From Nitrospirota bacterium (GTDB lineage Bacteria; Nitrospirota; Thermodesulfovibrionia; Thermodesulfovibrionales; Magnetobacteriaceae), in assembly GCA_015233265.1 (NCBI GenBank), contig JADFXZ010000021.1, forward strand, positions 1 through 20,305: a DNA stretch of 20,305 nucleotides, read 5' to 3'. The translations under genes were made by a program, and so were the position numbers. Below the pieces are notes generated by a model, which searched no databases, was not told the DNA's origin, and saw only the letters and a list, made by a program, of their open reading frames with translations. Below, piece by piece: positions 1 through 8,116 of this stretch. The number at the start of each line of letters is the position of its first letter. Within the stretch, counting starts at the first letter, position 1.

Positions 1-62
1 GCATACAGATACTGAGGAGGCCGCCTGATGAAATATTTTTACACACCTATTGACAAAGCCTC
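1..62. mobile_element. Probable terminal end of an IS256-type insertion sequence (rest outside window)
   Basis: The beta-propeller-type reading frame to the right stops matching its own first repeat exactly at 62/63. There the codons for NTVTA should run into YPI but meet a TAG. Read on the minus strand, the intruding DNA starts GAGGCTTTGTCAATAGGTGT and goes on with GTAAAAATA. This resembles IS256-family ends, which commonly carry TTGACA-like and TGTGTAAAA-like blocks. A plus-strand frame reading HTDTEEAA and stopping at 26-28 could be the C-terminus of its transposase. Only one end is visible, so no target duplication can be tested. The family assignment is from recalled end motifs. Confidence 0.5.
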
Positions 63-319
63 TATGCCGTAACTGTATTGCCATTAAAGTTTGCCACGTA
101 AACATAATTTGAATCCACCGCTACCCCTGTAGGCCCATTCAAACCGCTGATGGTGTAAGTTGATGTCGATGTTGTTGTGTTTATAGGATATGCTGTAACT
201 GTGTTGCTAGTATAGTTTGACGCATAAACATAGGTCGTCGCATATGCCGCAGATGAAATACATAACATCTCTAAAACACAAAGAACTAAAGACATCGATA
301 ACCTTGACAACCTTTTCAT
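63..319 (-). pseudogene. Truncated secreted YVTN/NHL-type repeat protein (5' fragment)
   Basis: The first 85 or so residues of an exported repeat protein. The start is the ATG at 317-319, preceded by GGAGG with 7-nt spacing (GGAGGCTGGC then ATG). The ATG 12 nt further upstream lacks an RBS. A signal peptide is clear: MKRLSRL, a hydrophobic stretch, then SSAAYA before TTYVYAS. The mature part begins a repeat of the form YVYASNYTSNTVTAYPIN, followed by SGLNGPTGVAVDSNYVYVAN and a second FNGNTVTA. That pattern is typical of YVTN/NHL beta-propeller proteins, which fold from six or seven such repeats. Here the second repeat ends in TAG at 62-64, where the sequence turns into the putative IS end. 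The product is therefore less than two blades and probably non-functional. The rest of the gene should lie beyond the left edge if the insertion is simple. Confidence 0.72.
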
Positions 320-359
320 GCCAGCCTCCATAATGTTTTATTATTTTAAAATAATCAAT

Positions 360-388
360 AGTGTATGGGTTGGGTAGAAATAAGTCAA
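360..388 (-). promoter_or_regulatory. Sigma-70-type promoter of the truncated beta-propeller-type gene
   Basis: On the minus strand TTGACT (383-388) is followed after exactly 17 bp by TACACT (360-365). The predicted start of transcription is near 353, about 35 nt before the ATG at 319. A perfect 16-bp palindrome (ATTATTTTAAAATAAT, 340-355) overlaps the predicted transcription start and could be an operator. No protein is implied. Confidence 0.55.
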
Positions 389-464
389 GAGAAATAATTT
401 GAATTGTGAAATCACTCAATTGTCAAGCAAAATATAAATATTATTCTTGTTACGAAGCTCTGAC

Positions 465-733
465 CAGGGCAAACGAACTATGAATTTATTGTCTGTCATT
501 CCTGCGAAAGCAGGAATCCATGCTTTTTAAGAACAGGAAATAACAGCGTCTTTCCGCCATTACAAGAACGACATGAGAGAAAAAAAGCTTGAAATAATCC
601 GTTTTGACTGCATTTTGCATAAGAACTGGATTCCTGCATCCGCTGGAATGACAGATTAAGTGCGATTTAATACTACTCCTTGCATTAGCCATAATCCAGA
701 GTACAACAATACTCATATAGTGCGTTTGCCCTG
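465..733. mobile_element. MITE-like element A with CAGGGCAAACG terminal inverted repeats
   Basis: The 269-bp segment begins CAGGGCAAACGAACTAT and ends with the reverse complement of CAGGGCAAACGCACTAT, so 16 of 17 terminal bases match. The flanks AAGCTCTGAC (455-464) and AAGTTCTAAC (734-743) match at 8 of 10 positions, as expected for an ageing 10-bp target duplication. The right copy runs into the last codons of the MFS gene. No transposase is encoded. Inside are two inverted blocks of the widespread GTCATTCCTGCGAAAGCAGG type (near 495-520 and 626-654), so the element can fold on itself. The right half recurs at about 95% identity at 11100-11258 and the left end recurs at 15901. Confidence 0.8.
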
Positions 734-738
734 AAGTT

Positions 739-1977
739 CTAACGCTTAACAGGTGGTTTCACCCTCGACAATAAGATTAGCCCTGCAATGAAAAACGCGG
801 AAATTGAGACGATTGCCGGGCGCTGGCTCTTGAAATACGCAGAGGTCATGCCAAAAATTAACGGCCCCAATATCGCAGAGGTCTTTCCTATCATTGAGTA
901 AACTCCAAAATACTCAGACTCACAGCCATGCGGTATAAATCCCGCAAAAAATGCCCGCGAGGCGGCCTGAACCGTCCCAAGCCCCAGCCCCGCTGTCGTG
1001 GCTACGATGAAAAACTCACCCTTTTCTGTCACAAAATATGACGCTATCGCAACCGCGCTCCACAGCATGAGCGATATGGAAATCACCCGCTTTGGCCCCC
1101 ACACATCAATCGGCTTTGCCATAATCATCGACCCCGCAAAGGCCGTCACCTGCACGGTCATAAATAAATATATCAGCTCGGCGTTATTAAAATTCAGCGT
1201 TGCGGCGGCAAATATGCTTGAAAACACTATCACAGTGTTTACGCCGTCTTGGTACACAAAAAAAGACAGGAGAAACCGCCGCAACTCCCTCTGGCTTAAT
1301 AATTCCCTGAGTGAGCCATAAAGCCGTGTGGCGTTATACATGGCGGCATGGGCGATTGACGGCTTGTCGACCCCTTCTTTTTTCCTATCGCCCGGTAGAT
1401 TAATAAACGCGGGCACAGTAAACGCTGCAATAAACACGGCAACAAGCGGCCATATCACCGTCAATTTCTCTGCCTTGACCAGAGGCAGTGCCAATATCAA
1501 GGCCGAGAATGACCCAATATACCCTATTCCAAATCCCCACGCCGAGACCCGCCCCCGATGTGACTCCTCAGCTATCAGCGGCAGGTATGAGTTATAAAAC
1601 ACCATCCCGCCCTCGTGTCCTATGTTGGCAGCCACCATCAATAAAAACCCCGCAACAACCATCCCGGGAACAAGCACCGACATGGACACTATCGACAGCA
1701 CGGCCAATACAGAATACCCGATTAAAAACCTCTTGCGAAGACCACTGTAGTCGGCTATTCCGCCTAAAAACGGTGAACTGATGGCTACAAAGGCCATACT
1801 GAGGGAGATCGCCCTACCCCACCATAAATCCCCAAGCCCGGCCTCGTTGCCTACGATGACATTGACATAGTAGACCGGAAAGATGACCGTGGCAATTATA
1901 GCCGAATACGCCGAGTTGGCAAAATCATAAAGACACCAGCTAAAGATTTCCCTGCTGAAAAGACGCGCCGCACTCAC
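739..1977 (-). CDS. UMF1/Atg22-type MFS transporter
   Basis: A 412-residue integral membrane protein of the major facilitator superfamily. The opening WCLYDFANSAYS, followed by a hydrophobic ATVIFPVYY segment, is characteristic of the UMF1 (Atg22-like) subfamily. The rest is a run of hydrophobic helices compatible with 12 membrane spans, with basic loops such as GLRKRF after helix 2. The substrate of bacterial members is not established. The start is a GTG at 1975-1977 with no strong RBS, and it lies 9 nt after the GAPDH stop. Translation probably depends on coupling to the upstream gene. It is the last gene of the dikinase-like/GAPDH unit, so a link to central carbon metabolism, for instance efflux of a small metabolite, is possible but inferred only from position. 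Its stop codon sits inside the right-hand target duplication of MITE A. Confidence 0.85.
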   Translation of the reverse strand: MSAARLFSREIFSWCLYDFANSAYSAIIATVIFPVYYVNVIVGNEAGLGDLWWGRAISLSMAFVAISSPFLGGIADYSGLRKRFLIGYSVLAVLSIVSMSVLVPGMVVAGFLLMVAANIGHEGGMVFYNSYLPLIAEESHRGRVSAWGFGIGYIGSFSALILALPLVKAEKLTVIWPLVAVFIAAFTVPAFINLPGDRKKEGVDKPSIAHAAMYNATRLYGSLRELLSQRELRRFLLSFFVYQDGVNTVIVFSSIFAAATLNFNNAELIYLFMTVQVTAFAGSMIMAKPIDVWGPKRVISISLMLWSAVAIASYFVTEKGEFFIVATTAGLGLGTVQAASRAFFAGFIPHGCESEYFGVYSMIGKTSAILGPLIFGMTSAYFKSQRPAIVSISAFFIAGLILLSRVKPPVKR

Positions 1978-1986
1978 AGTGGCCAG

Positions 1987-3228
1987 CTAAAAGTCCTCGG
2001 CAATCATCTTGGTAAGCATCGACAGGACGTTTACATAACTGCCCATTTCGTTGTCATACCAGCCGTATATCACAGCCTGAGTCAAGGGAATTCTGACCAT
2101 GTTGTCTTTGAGGCCATCAAGCAGTTCCTTTTTCACCCCGACAAGCCGCTCGGCGTCAAATGTTATCTCTGCCGTTCGCGTGTGAGTCTCGTGTCCTTCG
2201 ATTATCACGGCGGCAAGCGGCATTGAGATTATATCGCTCGATACATTTTGCTCCTCAGAGTAGACGACAAGCCTGTGCGGGGAATTCTCAGCGGCCTCCC
2301 TGTAGATACCGTTGATGTAATCGCCGTCTATCTGTATTCGCTCAGGGTCTTCCTGAATATTGACGGTTAAGATAACAAGAGAGCCGGTTGTTGTGGGGAT
2401 TCGCACAGACTCGGCAATAAACCCAATCTGGGACATCTCAGGTATAACAAGCGACAGCGTGTCGGCAGCCCCGGTTGTGGTAAGTATAATGTTATTAAAT
2501 ATGCTGCGGTTCTTTCTTAAATCCTTATCGCCGGAGCCAGCAAGTCTGTCAAGCACCTCCTGCGTACCGGTTGCCGCATGGACGGTAGCCATCGAGGCTG
2601 AGAGGATTTTCTTCGGGCCTATTTTATTAATCAAGGGTTTAAACATATGGGCAAGACATGTCGTAGTACACGAGGCAGCTGAGATTATGCTATGACGTGC
2701 CGGGTTGTAGTCGTGTTCGTTGATACCCATGACCGCTGTGACGGCGTCCTCGGGCATGGCCTTAGATTTGTCCTTAATCTTAAACGGCGCGCTCAAGATG
2801 ACCTTCTTTGCACCTGCTTCAATATGCCCGCGCAGGGCACCCTTGGGGTCATCAGCCGGTTTGACCGGGTCTACAAACGCACCAGAGGTATCTACTACAA
2901 GCTCTACGCCGCAATCGCGCCAGGCTATATCCCTGGGATTTCTTGATTTCCGCAGCACAGTGACTTTCATGCCGTTAATTGTCATTGTCCCGGCTGCGTC
3001 GTCGATTTCGGAGATTGCCGACTGGTCCTTAAACCCAAACAAATACTTCTTTAATGAACCATACGTGGAGTCCCTCTCGATATAGTAGGCGATGTCTTTA
3101 AGCGACTTGCCTACGGCCCGCCCTGTGTTTATCACTATCTCGTCGAAATCCCGTGTTGCGGCAAGACGCCACAGGAGGAGCTTTCCAATCCTTCCAAGAC
3201 CATTTATACCAAGCTTTACACCCATCAC
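1987..3228 (-). CDS. gap: Divergent glyceraldehyde-3-phosphate dehydrogenase
   Basis: GAPDH oxidises glyceraldehyde-3-phosphate with phosphate and NAD(P). The Rossmann start GINGLGRIGK is at residues 7-16. The catalytic cysteine is C187 in SAASCTTTC, and the matching histidine is H217 in TVHAATGTQ. The C-terminus has GWYDNEMGSY where WYDNEWGYS is usual. The protein is 413 residues, against about 335 for the classical enzyme; extra segments lie around residues 40-80 and 120-165. The usual VAINDLTD after the second strand is replaced by IVINTGRAVG, so cofactor preference cannot be assumed. The stop of the upstream dikinase-like gene overlaps the first codon (TAGTGATG). Either the GTG at 3226-3228 or the ATG at 3223-3225 could initiate; GGGGG lies about 8 or 11 nt upstream. 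Tight coupling implies coordinated production with the dikinase-like protein. It may be a second, non-glycolytic GAPDH. Confidence 0.88.
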   Translation of the reverse strand: MMGVKLGINGLGRIGKLLLWRLAATRDFDEIVINTGRAVGKSLKDIAYYIERDSTYGSLKKYLFGFKDQSAISEIDDAAGTMTINGMKVTVLRKSRNPRDIAWRDCGVELVVDTSGAFVDPVKPADDPKGALRGHIEAGAKKVILSAPFKIKDKSKAMPEDAVTAVMGINEHDYNPARHSIISAASCTTTCLAHMFKPLINKIGPKKILSASMATVHAATGTQEVLDRLAGSGDKDLRKNRSIFNNIILTTTGAADTLSLVIPEMSQIGFIAESVRIPTTTGSLVILTVNIQEDPERIQIDGDYINGIYREAAENSPHRLVVYSEEQNVSSDIISMPLAAVIIEGHETHTRTAEITFDAERLVGVKKELLDGLKDNMVRIPLTQAVIYGWYDNEMGSYVNVLSMLTKMIAEDF

Positions 3229-6200
3229 TATCTTTTCCCCCGTTTGGCTATCTTCATTTCACCTTCATATATGGCACCGTTGGCGGCATCTATGCTTATG
3301 TAATCTCCAGAGGCGACCTGCTTATTGTTTAAGACAAGCTTCTTATCTTTTTCATAGAACAGCATATCCACACAGCCAACCACGCACGTCTTACCAAGCC
3401 GGTATGCCACAATTGCCGCATGGCTTGTTGCCCCGCCGCGTGCCGTTAACAGGCCGTCAGAGGCTGAGACCTCGTTGATGTCATCGGGGACGGTATCTCG
3501 TCTTATAAGAATCAGGCGTGTCTGCGGCTGCGTATCACGATAATACCTTATGTCTTCCATCGTAAAGACCACACGGCCTGCCATCGCCCCGCCGCTTACC
3601 CCAATGCCGTGCCCAAGGATACACTTCGACAGCTCTGGGGTTGCTATAAATGAATCTTCATGTGGTTTTTCCCTTATTTCCATGTCTCTTGACTGCAAAA
3701 TATAAACCGATTCTTTATGATTTGCCTCAAACGTGAACTCTATGTCCTGGGGGTTCCACTGTCTGTCTTCTATCAGGAAACGGGCTGTTTCGACAAGCTC
3801 ATGGTAGACCTCCGGGAATAGCTGTTCAAGTGAATTCTCAACCGGCCTGTTTTCACGTCTGGCCTGATTGACAGATATGGCGTGTGTCTGCACCAGACCT
3901 GATACGATATCGTCTCCCTGAACACATATGCCATAATCGCCCCATGGTTTAAGCTCGTATTCGGAGAGTTTAGGATTGTGCGTAAATAATACTCCAGAGC
4001 CGGAGAAGTCATCTATGTTGCCATAGGCCATGTGTTGAACCGTCACGCTTGTGCCCCAGTCGTCTGAGATGCCTATTATTCTTCTGTAACTTCTTGCCTT
4101 GTCAGTATCCCAGGAATCCAATACTTTTCTGATTGCAATATAAAGCTGTTCTTTAGGTTTATCCTCCAGATAAATCCCATTTCCTACGACAAAATCCTTG
4201 TAAGACATCGTTACTTCTTTCATCTGCGCCGGCGTGAATTTCTTTTTCAAATCCACATGGTACTGGTCTTTATAAAGATTAATTATGGCATCGAAGCTGT
4301 CACGGTCAAGCCCGAAGGACATGCCGTAGTGCTGAATAAACCGCCGGTAGCAATCCCACACAAACCACTCCCTCTCCGGCTTAGTATCAATCATCCCCCT
4401 GACTACCTCCTCGTTCATACCCACATTCAGATATGAATCAAGCATACCCGGCTGCGATATAGCAGAGCCGCTCCTTACGGAGACCAGAAGGGGGTTATTT
4501 GGGTTGCCAAATTCCTTGCCTGTGAGGCATTCAAGCCTTGCAATCTCGCAATCCACACGTTCTTTAAAATTCCTGCCCGCGGCCTCGTATATATCGAACA
4601 GCTCCCTGCACTTAAAGGCCTCTGTAGTAATTACAAACCCCGGAGGAACTCGCAGCCCAAGCGTCCTCATTCTCATCAGGTTAAATCCCTTGTTGCCCAT
4701 TTGAATGACATTAGAAACCTTACTCATCGGCTCAACTATCGAGGTGACGGCGTTGTTGGGATTATATGTGACAAGCAGGTGGTGCTTTTGCGCAGGGATT
4801 TTACTTGCCTCACGCTGGAGCGTGCTGACAACCCTGGTAATAAACACGTCGAGGCTCTGAAGCCCTAATGACGAGGCTATCGTATCCCTGAGAAACACCT
4901 CAGAGACACGGTCAACAAAGCCTGCGTCATCTGCAGCGTTAAACTTTGGAAGCAGCTTCTCCATTGGCATTATATGAAGCGTCTCTTTAAGTATCTCTGT
5001 GTGCATATTATTAAAGTAATCGTTTATTATATTTCGTAAAACATGAGATAATTCCTTAAATATATCGACAAACTGAGAAAACGTGAATCCCCTTACCGAC
5101 AAGCCCGTCTCAAGCAGATAGATCTGTCTGTCAAACTCCCGCACAGCAATGCCGTCAATTATCAGCGCCTGTTTGTAGAGATTGAGATAATCGTAAATCT
5201 TCCACAGGGTAGCGCGCGTGATAAAATTAAAGTCAAACCCCTCTATCAACTCCTCAAAGAGCGTGTTGACGAGGGTTTCAAGCCTGAAGGTAAGCCCCAT
5301 GGCGTCGAACTTTACCTCATGGTAGCTGCCGTACATCGATGGGATCTCAGTAGAGATGTGGCGCTTTCTGTAGATATCCTCACGAACCTCGAACTGTTTC
5401 GGCGACTGAATCAACTCTTTCAGTTTTGCCAGATATTCAAGGACACCGTGGAGTTTGTCATATGTAGCTGGCTCAGAAATAGCCTTAACCAAGTGGCTCA
5501 TATCTGGAAACGCGCTTGTATGAATCTGGGCAATTACGCTGTCTAGTTCACCGCAGCCGGAGCTGTACTTCTGATGAAGTAGTTTATAAAATGAAATCGT
5601 AAGGGCGACCTTCTCAAGATCGGCGGCATAGCCCTGCCCCAGCGCACCCATGACACCGGCAAAATAATCATCCCCAAGAGTTAATAAATCACTTATAGTT
5701 TTCAGCCCATTGAGTTGAAATATCTGATTAATTACCGTATGGACGCCGTCTACATACTGACCTGAGTTTTCCTGGTCCCTATAGATATCCGGCGGCAGGT
5801 ACTGCTTTAGAACCTCCTTGTTACGCGTCCTCCAGAACTCGAGAGCGGCCTCAAGCACAGATAAAATCTTGTTGGAGCTTTCTACGTGGCTTTGTTTTCT
5901 GAGGAAATGTATGAGCGTGTCATTGCGCCTGCAGGATTCGTCCATCCTTGTGGAAATATCCCTGAGTTGACCCTCTGCGCCAAGTTCGTTAAAATATGCG
6001 GGGAAAAGCCGCATGAGCTGCTTAACCAGATTGTAGACCAGCCTGATGTCTGCATTCAGGAAATTAGTTATATCGCGCGGAAATAAGTCTGTGTCTTTGA
6101 TGATGACACCGTAGAGGGAGAGATTGACGACAAGTGCGGAAAGCAGCTTTTTTGACCACGCGGGGTTGAGCCTTATCAGCTCCATGTATGTGCGAACATT

Positions 6201-7421
6201 GTCGATGTGGGCCGAGTTGCCTATAATCTGCCAGTCGTTACTGATACCCTTGAAGTCGGGGGTTTGAAATCCGAGAGAGATAATCGCGTGGTTGTAGAAG
6301 TTTACAAGAGCGCTGTCATTGCTTTCGTAAACACCCTTGCCCATGTTCAGTACGCAGCGAAGCACCGTGGCAGGGTATTGCCGGACGGTGTTTTTCAGTA
6401 TTTCGATCGTCCTATTTATCAGGGTCTTGTTGTCCTGATAGTCTTCGTGATTGATAAGATACTTAATAATCCGGTTAATCTCCCTGATAGCCTCCTCATG
6501 AATAGTGGAAAGACCGGGGGTGTTCATTATGTGAAATAAAAAGATAAGCTCATACTGGTGCCTTACTTTTTCATCCAACTCGCTTTGGTATATTATGGAC
6601 GGGATTTTATTAAAATGTGCGACTATGTCCCCGTAGCCAGGTAGTTCTACCATCTCTTTAAGTTTATCTCTTAACGTCATGTTTTTATTGTCAATCATTG
6701 CATCAAGGCGTGAGAGATAGCCGTTAATCCCCTCGTGGGAGATAGGCTCAAAAATCTCAGATATTAACGGTTTAATTTCCTTGCCGCTATCTTGCGAAAA
6801 CCAGTCCTTAGGATTTTTCTCAGTAAGCCAGTACGAGTAGGTAAAGCGCAGATAATGAGTCATCAGGCAAATTACCTCATTGAAGAGTGAATCGTCTGTA
6901 ATTGCCTCATAGAAATTTTTTGCAAGTTTATTCAGACGGTAGTGGCTTTTGGCAAGGACGCTAAAGCGCTCATCTGGCAGCCTGTCGGCCATGGAAAGGC
7001 CGCAGTTGACAACGGGCAGGTATTTCTCTATGATGACATCTTTGGGGGCGTCTTTGAGAAGTTTCTGGCTAAAAAGGTAAAAAAGACTAAAGGCATCTGC
7101 TGAGACCTGAGGGTCTTTAGCGGCATTAAGGGCATCAAAAATCGTATTCATATAGATAGCCGCCGCCTCTGGCCCTTTTGGATGGGTGGTGAGTTCATAG
7201 AAATACCCAAGGCAGTACGTCCAGGTCTCTTTGACAATATACTGCCAGTTTTTATACGGGTGGCAGAGTTCTTTTAAGTAGGTGTTGAGGCCGTCCGCAA
7301 GGCCGTGGTAGCGCGCCATGACCTCTTGAATTGGCTGATACTTAGCATCGATAGCGACATCGACACTGTAGTCGGCAATGTTTATCTGCAATGCCCTCGA
7401 GGACTTAGCCTTATCTGTCAT
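3228..7421 (-). CDS. Large PPDK/PEP-synthase-like protein: unknown N-terminus, ATP-grasp and phosphohistidine domains
   Basis: A 1397-residue protein. From about residue 895 it matches the nucleotide-binding domain of pyruvate phosphate dikinase: MGNKGFNL near 907, SVRSGSAISQPGM near 980, VQHMAYGN plus SGSGVLFTHNP near 1130-1150, and DIEFTFE with ILQSRD further on. Next comes the swivelling phosphohistidine domain with LTARGGATSHAAIVA, in which H1334 is the predicted phospho-carrier. The protein ends 63 residues later, so the PEP/pyruvate-binding TIM barrel of true PPDK is absent. The first 880 or so residues are soluble, mostly helical-looking and unrecognised. The enzyme should move phosphate from ATP to H1334 and then to an unknown acceptor, as in rifampin phosphotransferase or glucan water dikinase. 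No RBS precedes the ATG at 7419-7421, and a -10 box is six bases away, so the mRNA is probably leaderless. It is first in a unit with GAPDH and an MFS transporter. Confidence 0.82.
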   Translation of the reverse strand: MTDKAKSSRALQINIADYSVDVAIDAKYQPIQEVMARYHGLADGLNTYLKELCHPYKNWQYIVKETWTYCLGYFYELTTHPKGPEAAAIYMNTIFDALNAAKDPQVSADAFSLFYLFSQKLLKDAPKDVIIEKYLPVVNCGLSMADRLPDERFSVLAKSHYRLNKLAKNFYEAITDDSLFNEVICLMTHYLRFTYSYWLTEKNPKDWFSQDSGKEIKPLISEIFEPISHEGINGYLSRLDAMIDNKNMTLRDKLKEMVELPGYGDIVAHFNKIPSIIYQSELDEKVRHQYELIFLFHIMNTPGLSTIHEEAIREINRIIKYLINHEDYQDNKTLINRTIEILKNTVRQYPATVLRCVLNMGKGVYESNDSALVNFYNHAIISLGFQTPDFKGISNDWQIIGNSAHIDNVRTYMELIRLNPAWSKKLLSALVVNLSLYGVIIKDTDLFPRDITNFLNADIRLVYNLVKQLMRLFPAYFNELGAEGQLRDISTRMDESCRRNDTLIHFLRKQSHVESSNKILSVLEAALEFWRTRNKEVLKQYLPPDIYRDQENSGQYVDGVHTVINQIFQLNGLKTISDLLTLGDDYFAGVMGALGQGYAADLEKVALTISFYKLLHQKYSSGCGELDSVIAQIHTSAFPDMSHLVKAISEPATYDKLHGVLEYLAKLKELIQSPKQFEVREDIYRKRHISTEIPSMYGSYHEVKFDAMGLTFRLETLVNTLFEELIEGFDFNFITRATLWKIYDYLNLYKQALIIDGIAVREFDRQIYLLETGLSVRGFTFSQFVDIFKELSHVLRNIINDYFNNMHTEILKETLHIMPMEKLLPKFNAADDAGFVDRVSEVFLRDTIASSLGLQSLDVFITRVVSTLQREASKIPAQKHHLLVTYNPNNAVTSIVEPMSKVSNVIQMGNKGFNLMRMRTLGLRVPPGFVITTEAFKCRELFDIYEAAGRNFKERVDCEIARLECLTGKEFGNPNNPLLVSVRSGSAISQPGMLDSYLNVGMNEEVVRGMIDTKPEREWFVWDCYRRFIQHYGMSFGLDRDSFDAIINLYKDQYHVDLKKKFTPAQMKEVTMSYKDFVVGNGIYLEDKPKEQLYIAIRKVLDSWDTDKARSYRRIIGISDDWGTSVTVQHMAYGNIDDFSGSGVLFTHNPKLSEYELKPWGDYGICVQGDDIVSGLVQTHAISVNQARRENRPVENSLEQLFPEVYHELVETARFLIEDRQWNPQDIEFTFEANHKESVYILQSRDMEIREKPHEDSFIATPELSKCILGHGIGVSGGAMAGRVVFTMEDIRYYRDTQPQTRLILIRRDTVPDDINEVSASDGLLTARGGATSHAAIVAYRLGKTCVVGCVDMLFYEKDKKLVLNNKQVASGDYISIDAANGAIYEGEMKIAKRGKR

Positions 7422-7427
7422 GTGTAT

Positions 7428-7436
7428 ATTATATCA
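7428..7436 (-). promoter_or_regulatory. Extended -10 promoter giving a leaderless mRNA
   Basis: Minus-strand TGATATAAT is a perfect extended -10 (TGnTATAAT). Six bases separate the last T (7428) from the A of the start codon (7421), which puts the expected transcription start on the start codon itself. No good -35 is seen at the right distance (TTCCCT at 17 bp). The absence of any Shine-Dalgarno sequence before this ATG agrees with leaderless translation. Confidence 0.6.
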
Positions 7437-7556
7437 CAAAACGCATTGTAAGGGAAAGAGTCTTTGTTGGAAAATCAAGATGAATTCATCCAGGGAGAAG
7501 CTCATGCAACGAAGGGACACCAATGTCTCGAATTGGTTAAGAAGGAATAGTCTGTG

Positions 7557-7970
7557 CTATTTCATAAAGGCCGGTAATCGCCGCTCACCAAGTTCATACG
7601 CCATTGTGGCGGAGTGGCTTCTGTAGCCCAAAGTGCCATTTCGAAACGGGTGACGATACTCATAAATCTTTACGTTGATGGAACTGACGAGCATGTGCAA
7701 ATCATATGTAAAACTGTTGTGACCAAACTTATTGATCAACCTGTGGATGCCCTCAAGGTGAGCAAGCAGCCTACACTTTAGAGGATTAATAATGTTCTCC
7801 CGTATAATGAGTTCGGTAACGGTAATGCCGATGTAGTCATTGATGCAATCGATGTCTTTTTTTAACCTATAAAACGGGATAAACTTAAGAAATCTCGAAT
7901 ATTCAGGCTTCGGCAGACCTATCTCCTCAATATCATGTTCTATTTTCTCGATTGCCAACAAACAAATCAC
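7557..7970 (-). CDS. Unrecognised 137-residue protein
   Basis: I do not recognise this protein. It starts at a GTG (7968-7970) preceded by AGGAGG with 8-nt spacing, and a plausible extended -10 promoter lies about 50 bp upstream (8024), so it looks genuinely expressed. It is soluble and rich in Ile, Leu, Lys and Arg. The N-terminal half has helical segments (LLAIEKIEHDIEEI and IIRENIINPLKCRLLAHLEG), and the C-terminal half holds several His and Tyr residues (YRHPFRNGTLGYRSH). No membrane segment or signal peptide is visible. It stands alone: the dikinase-like gene starts 135 bp downstream with its own promoter, and a MITE lies just upstream. It could be a lineage-specific regulator or a remnant of a larger protein. 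Confidence 0.6.
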   Translation of the reverse strand: MICLLAIEKIEHDIEEIGLPKPEYSRFLKFIPFYRLKKDIDCINDYIGITVTELIIRENIINPLKCRLLAHLEGIHRLINKFGHNSFTYDLHMLVSSINVKIYEYRHPFRNGTLGYRSHSATMAYELGERRLPAFMK

Positions 7971-8023
7971 CTTGCATCCCTCCTGTTAGCCCCCTACTTG
8001 CCCCCTGCTCACTACCTGAATAT

Positions 8024-8032
8024 ATTATAACA
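8024..8032 (-). promoter_or_regulatory. Extended -10 promoter for the 137-residue gene
   Basis: Minus-strand TGTTATAAT is a perfect extended -10. The best -35 is TTTACT, about 18 bp upstream. Transcription would start near 8017 and give a leader of roughly 47 nt, containing GC-rich runs before the AGGAGG ribosome site. Confidence 0.5.
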
Positions 8033-8116
8033 ATTAAAGAAGGGAAAAGTAAAGCATACCTTCATCCATACAATGCCGTAAAATGATTCCATAACTTGTC
8101 CAGACTATGACAGGCC

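Noticed and set aside
207..716. Short minus-strand frames across the beta-propeller-type promoter and MITE A
   Set aside because: They run through promoter and repeat DNA, lack ribosome sites and show no family features.
998..1781. Plus-strand frames inside the MFS gene
   Set aside because: Antisense shadows of a well-supported membrane protein.
2360..3478. Plus-strand frames inside the GAPDH and dikinase-like genes
   Set aside because: Antisense to recognised catalytic domains; composition not protein-like.
7475..7500. GATGAATTCATC palindrome as a terminator
   Set aside because: A short palindrome with no following T-run; no support as a terminator.
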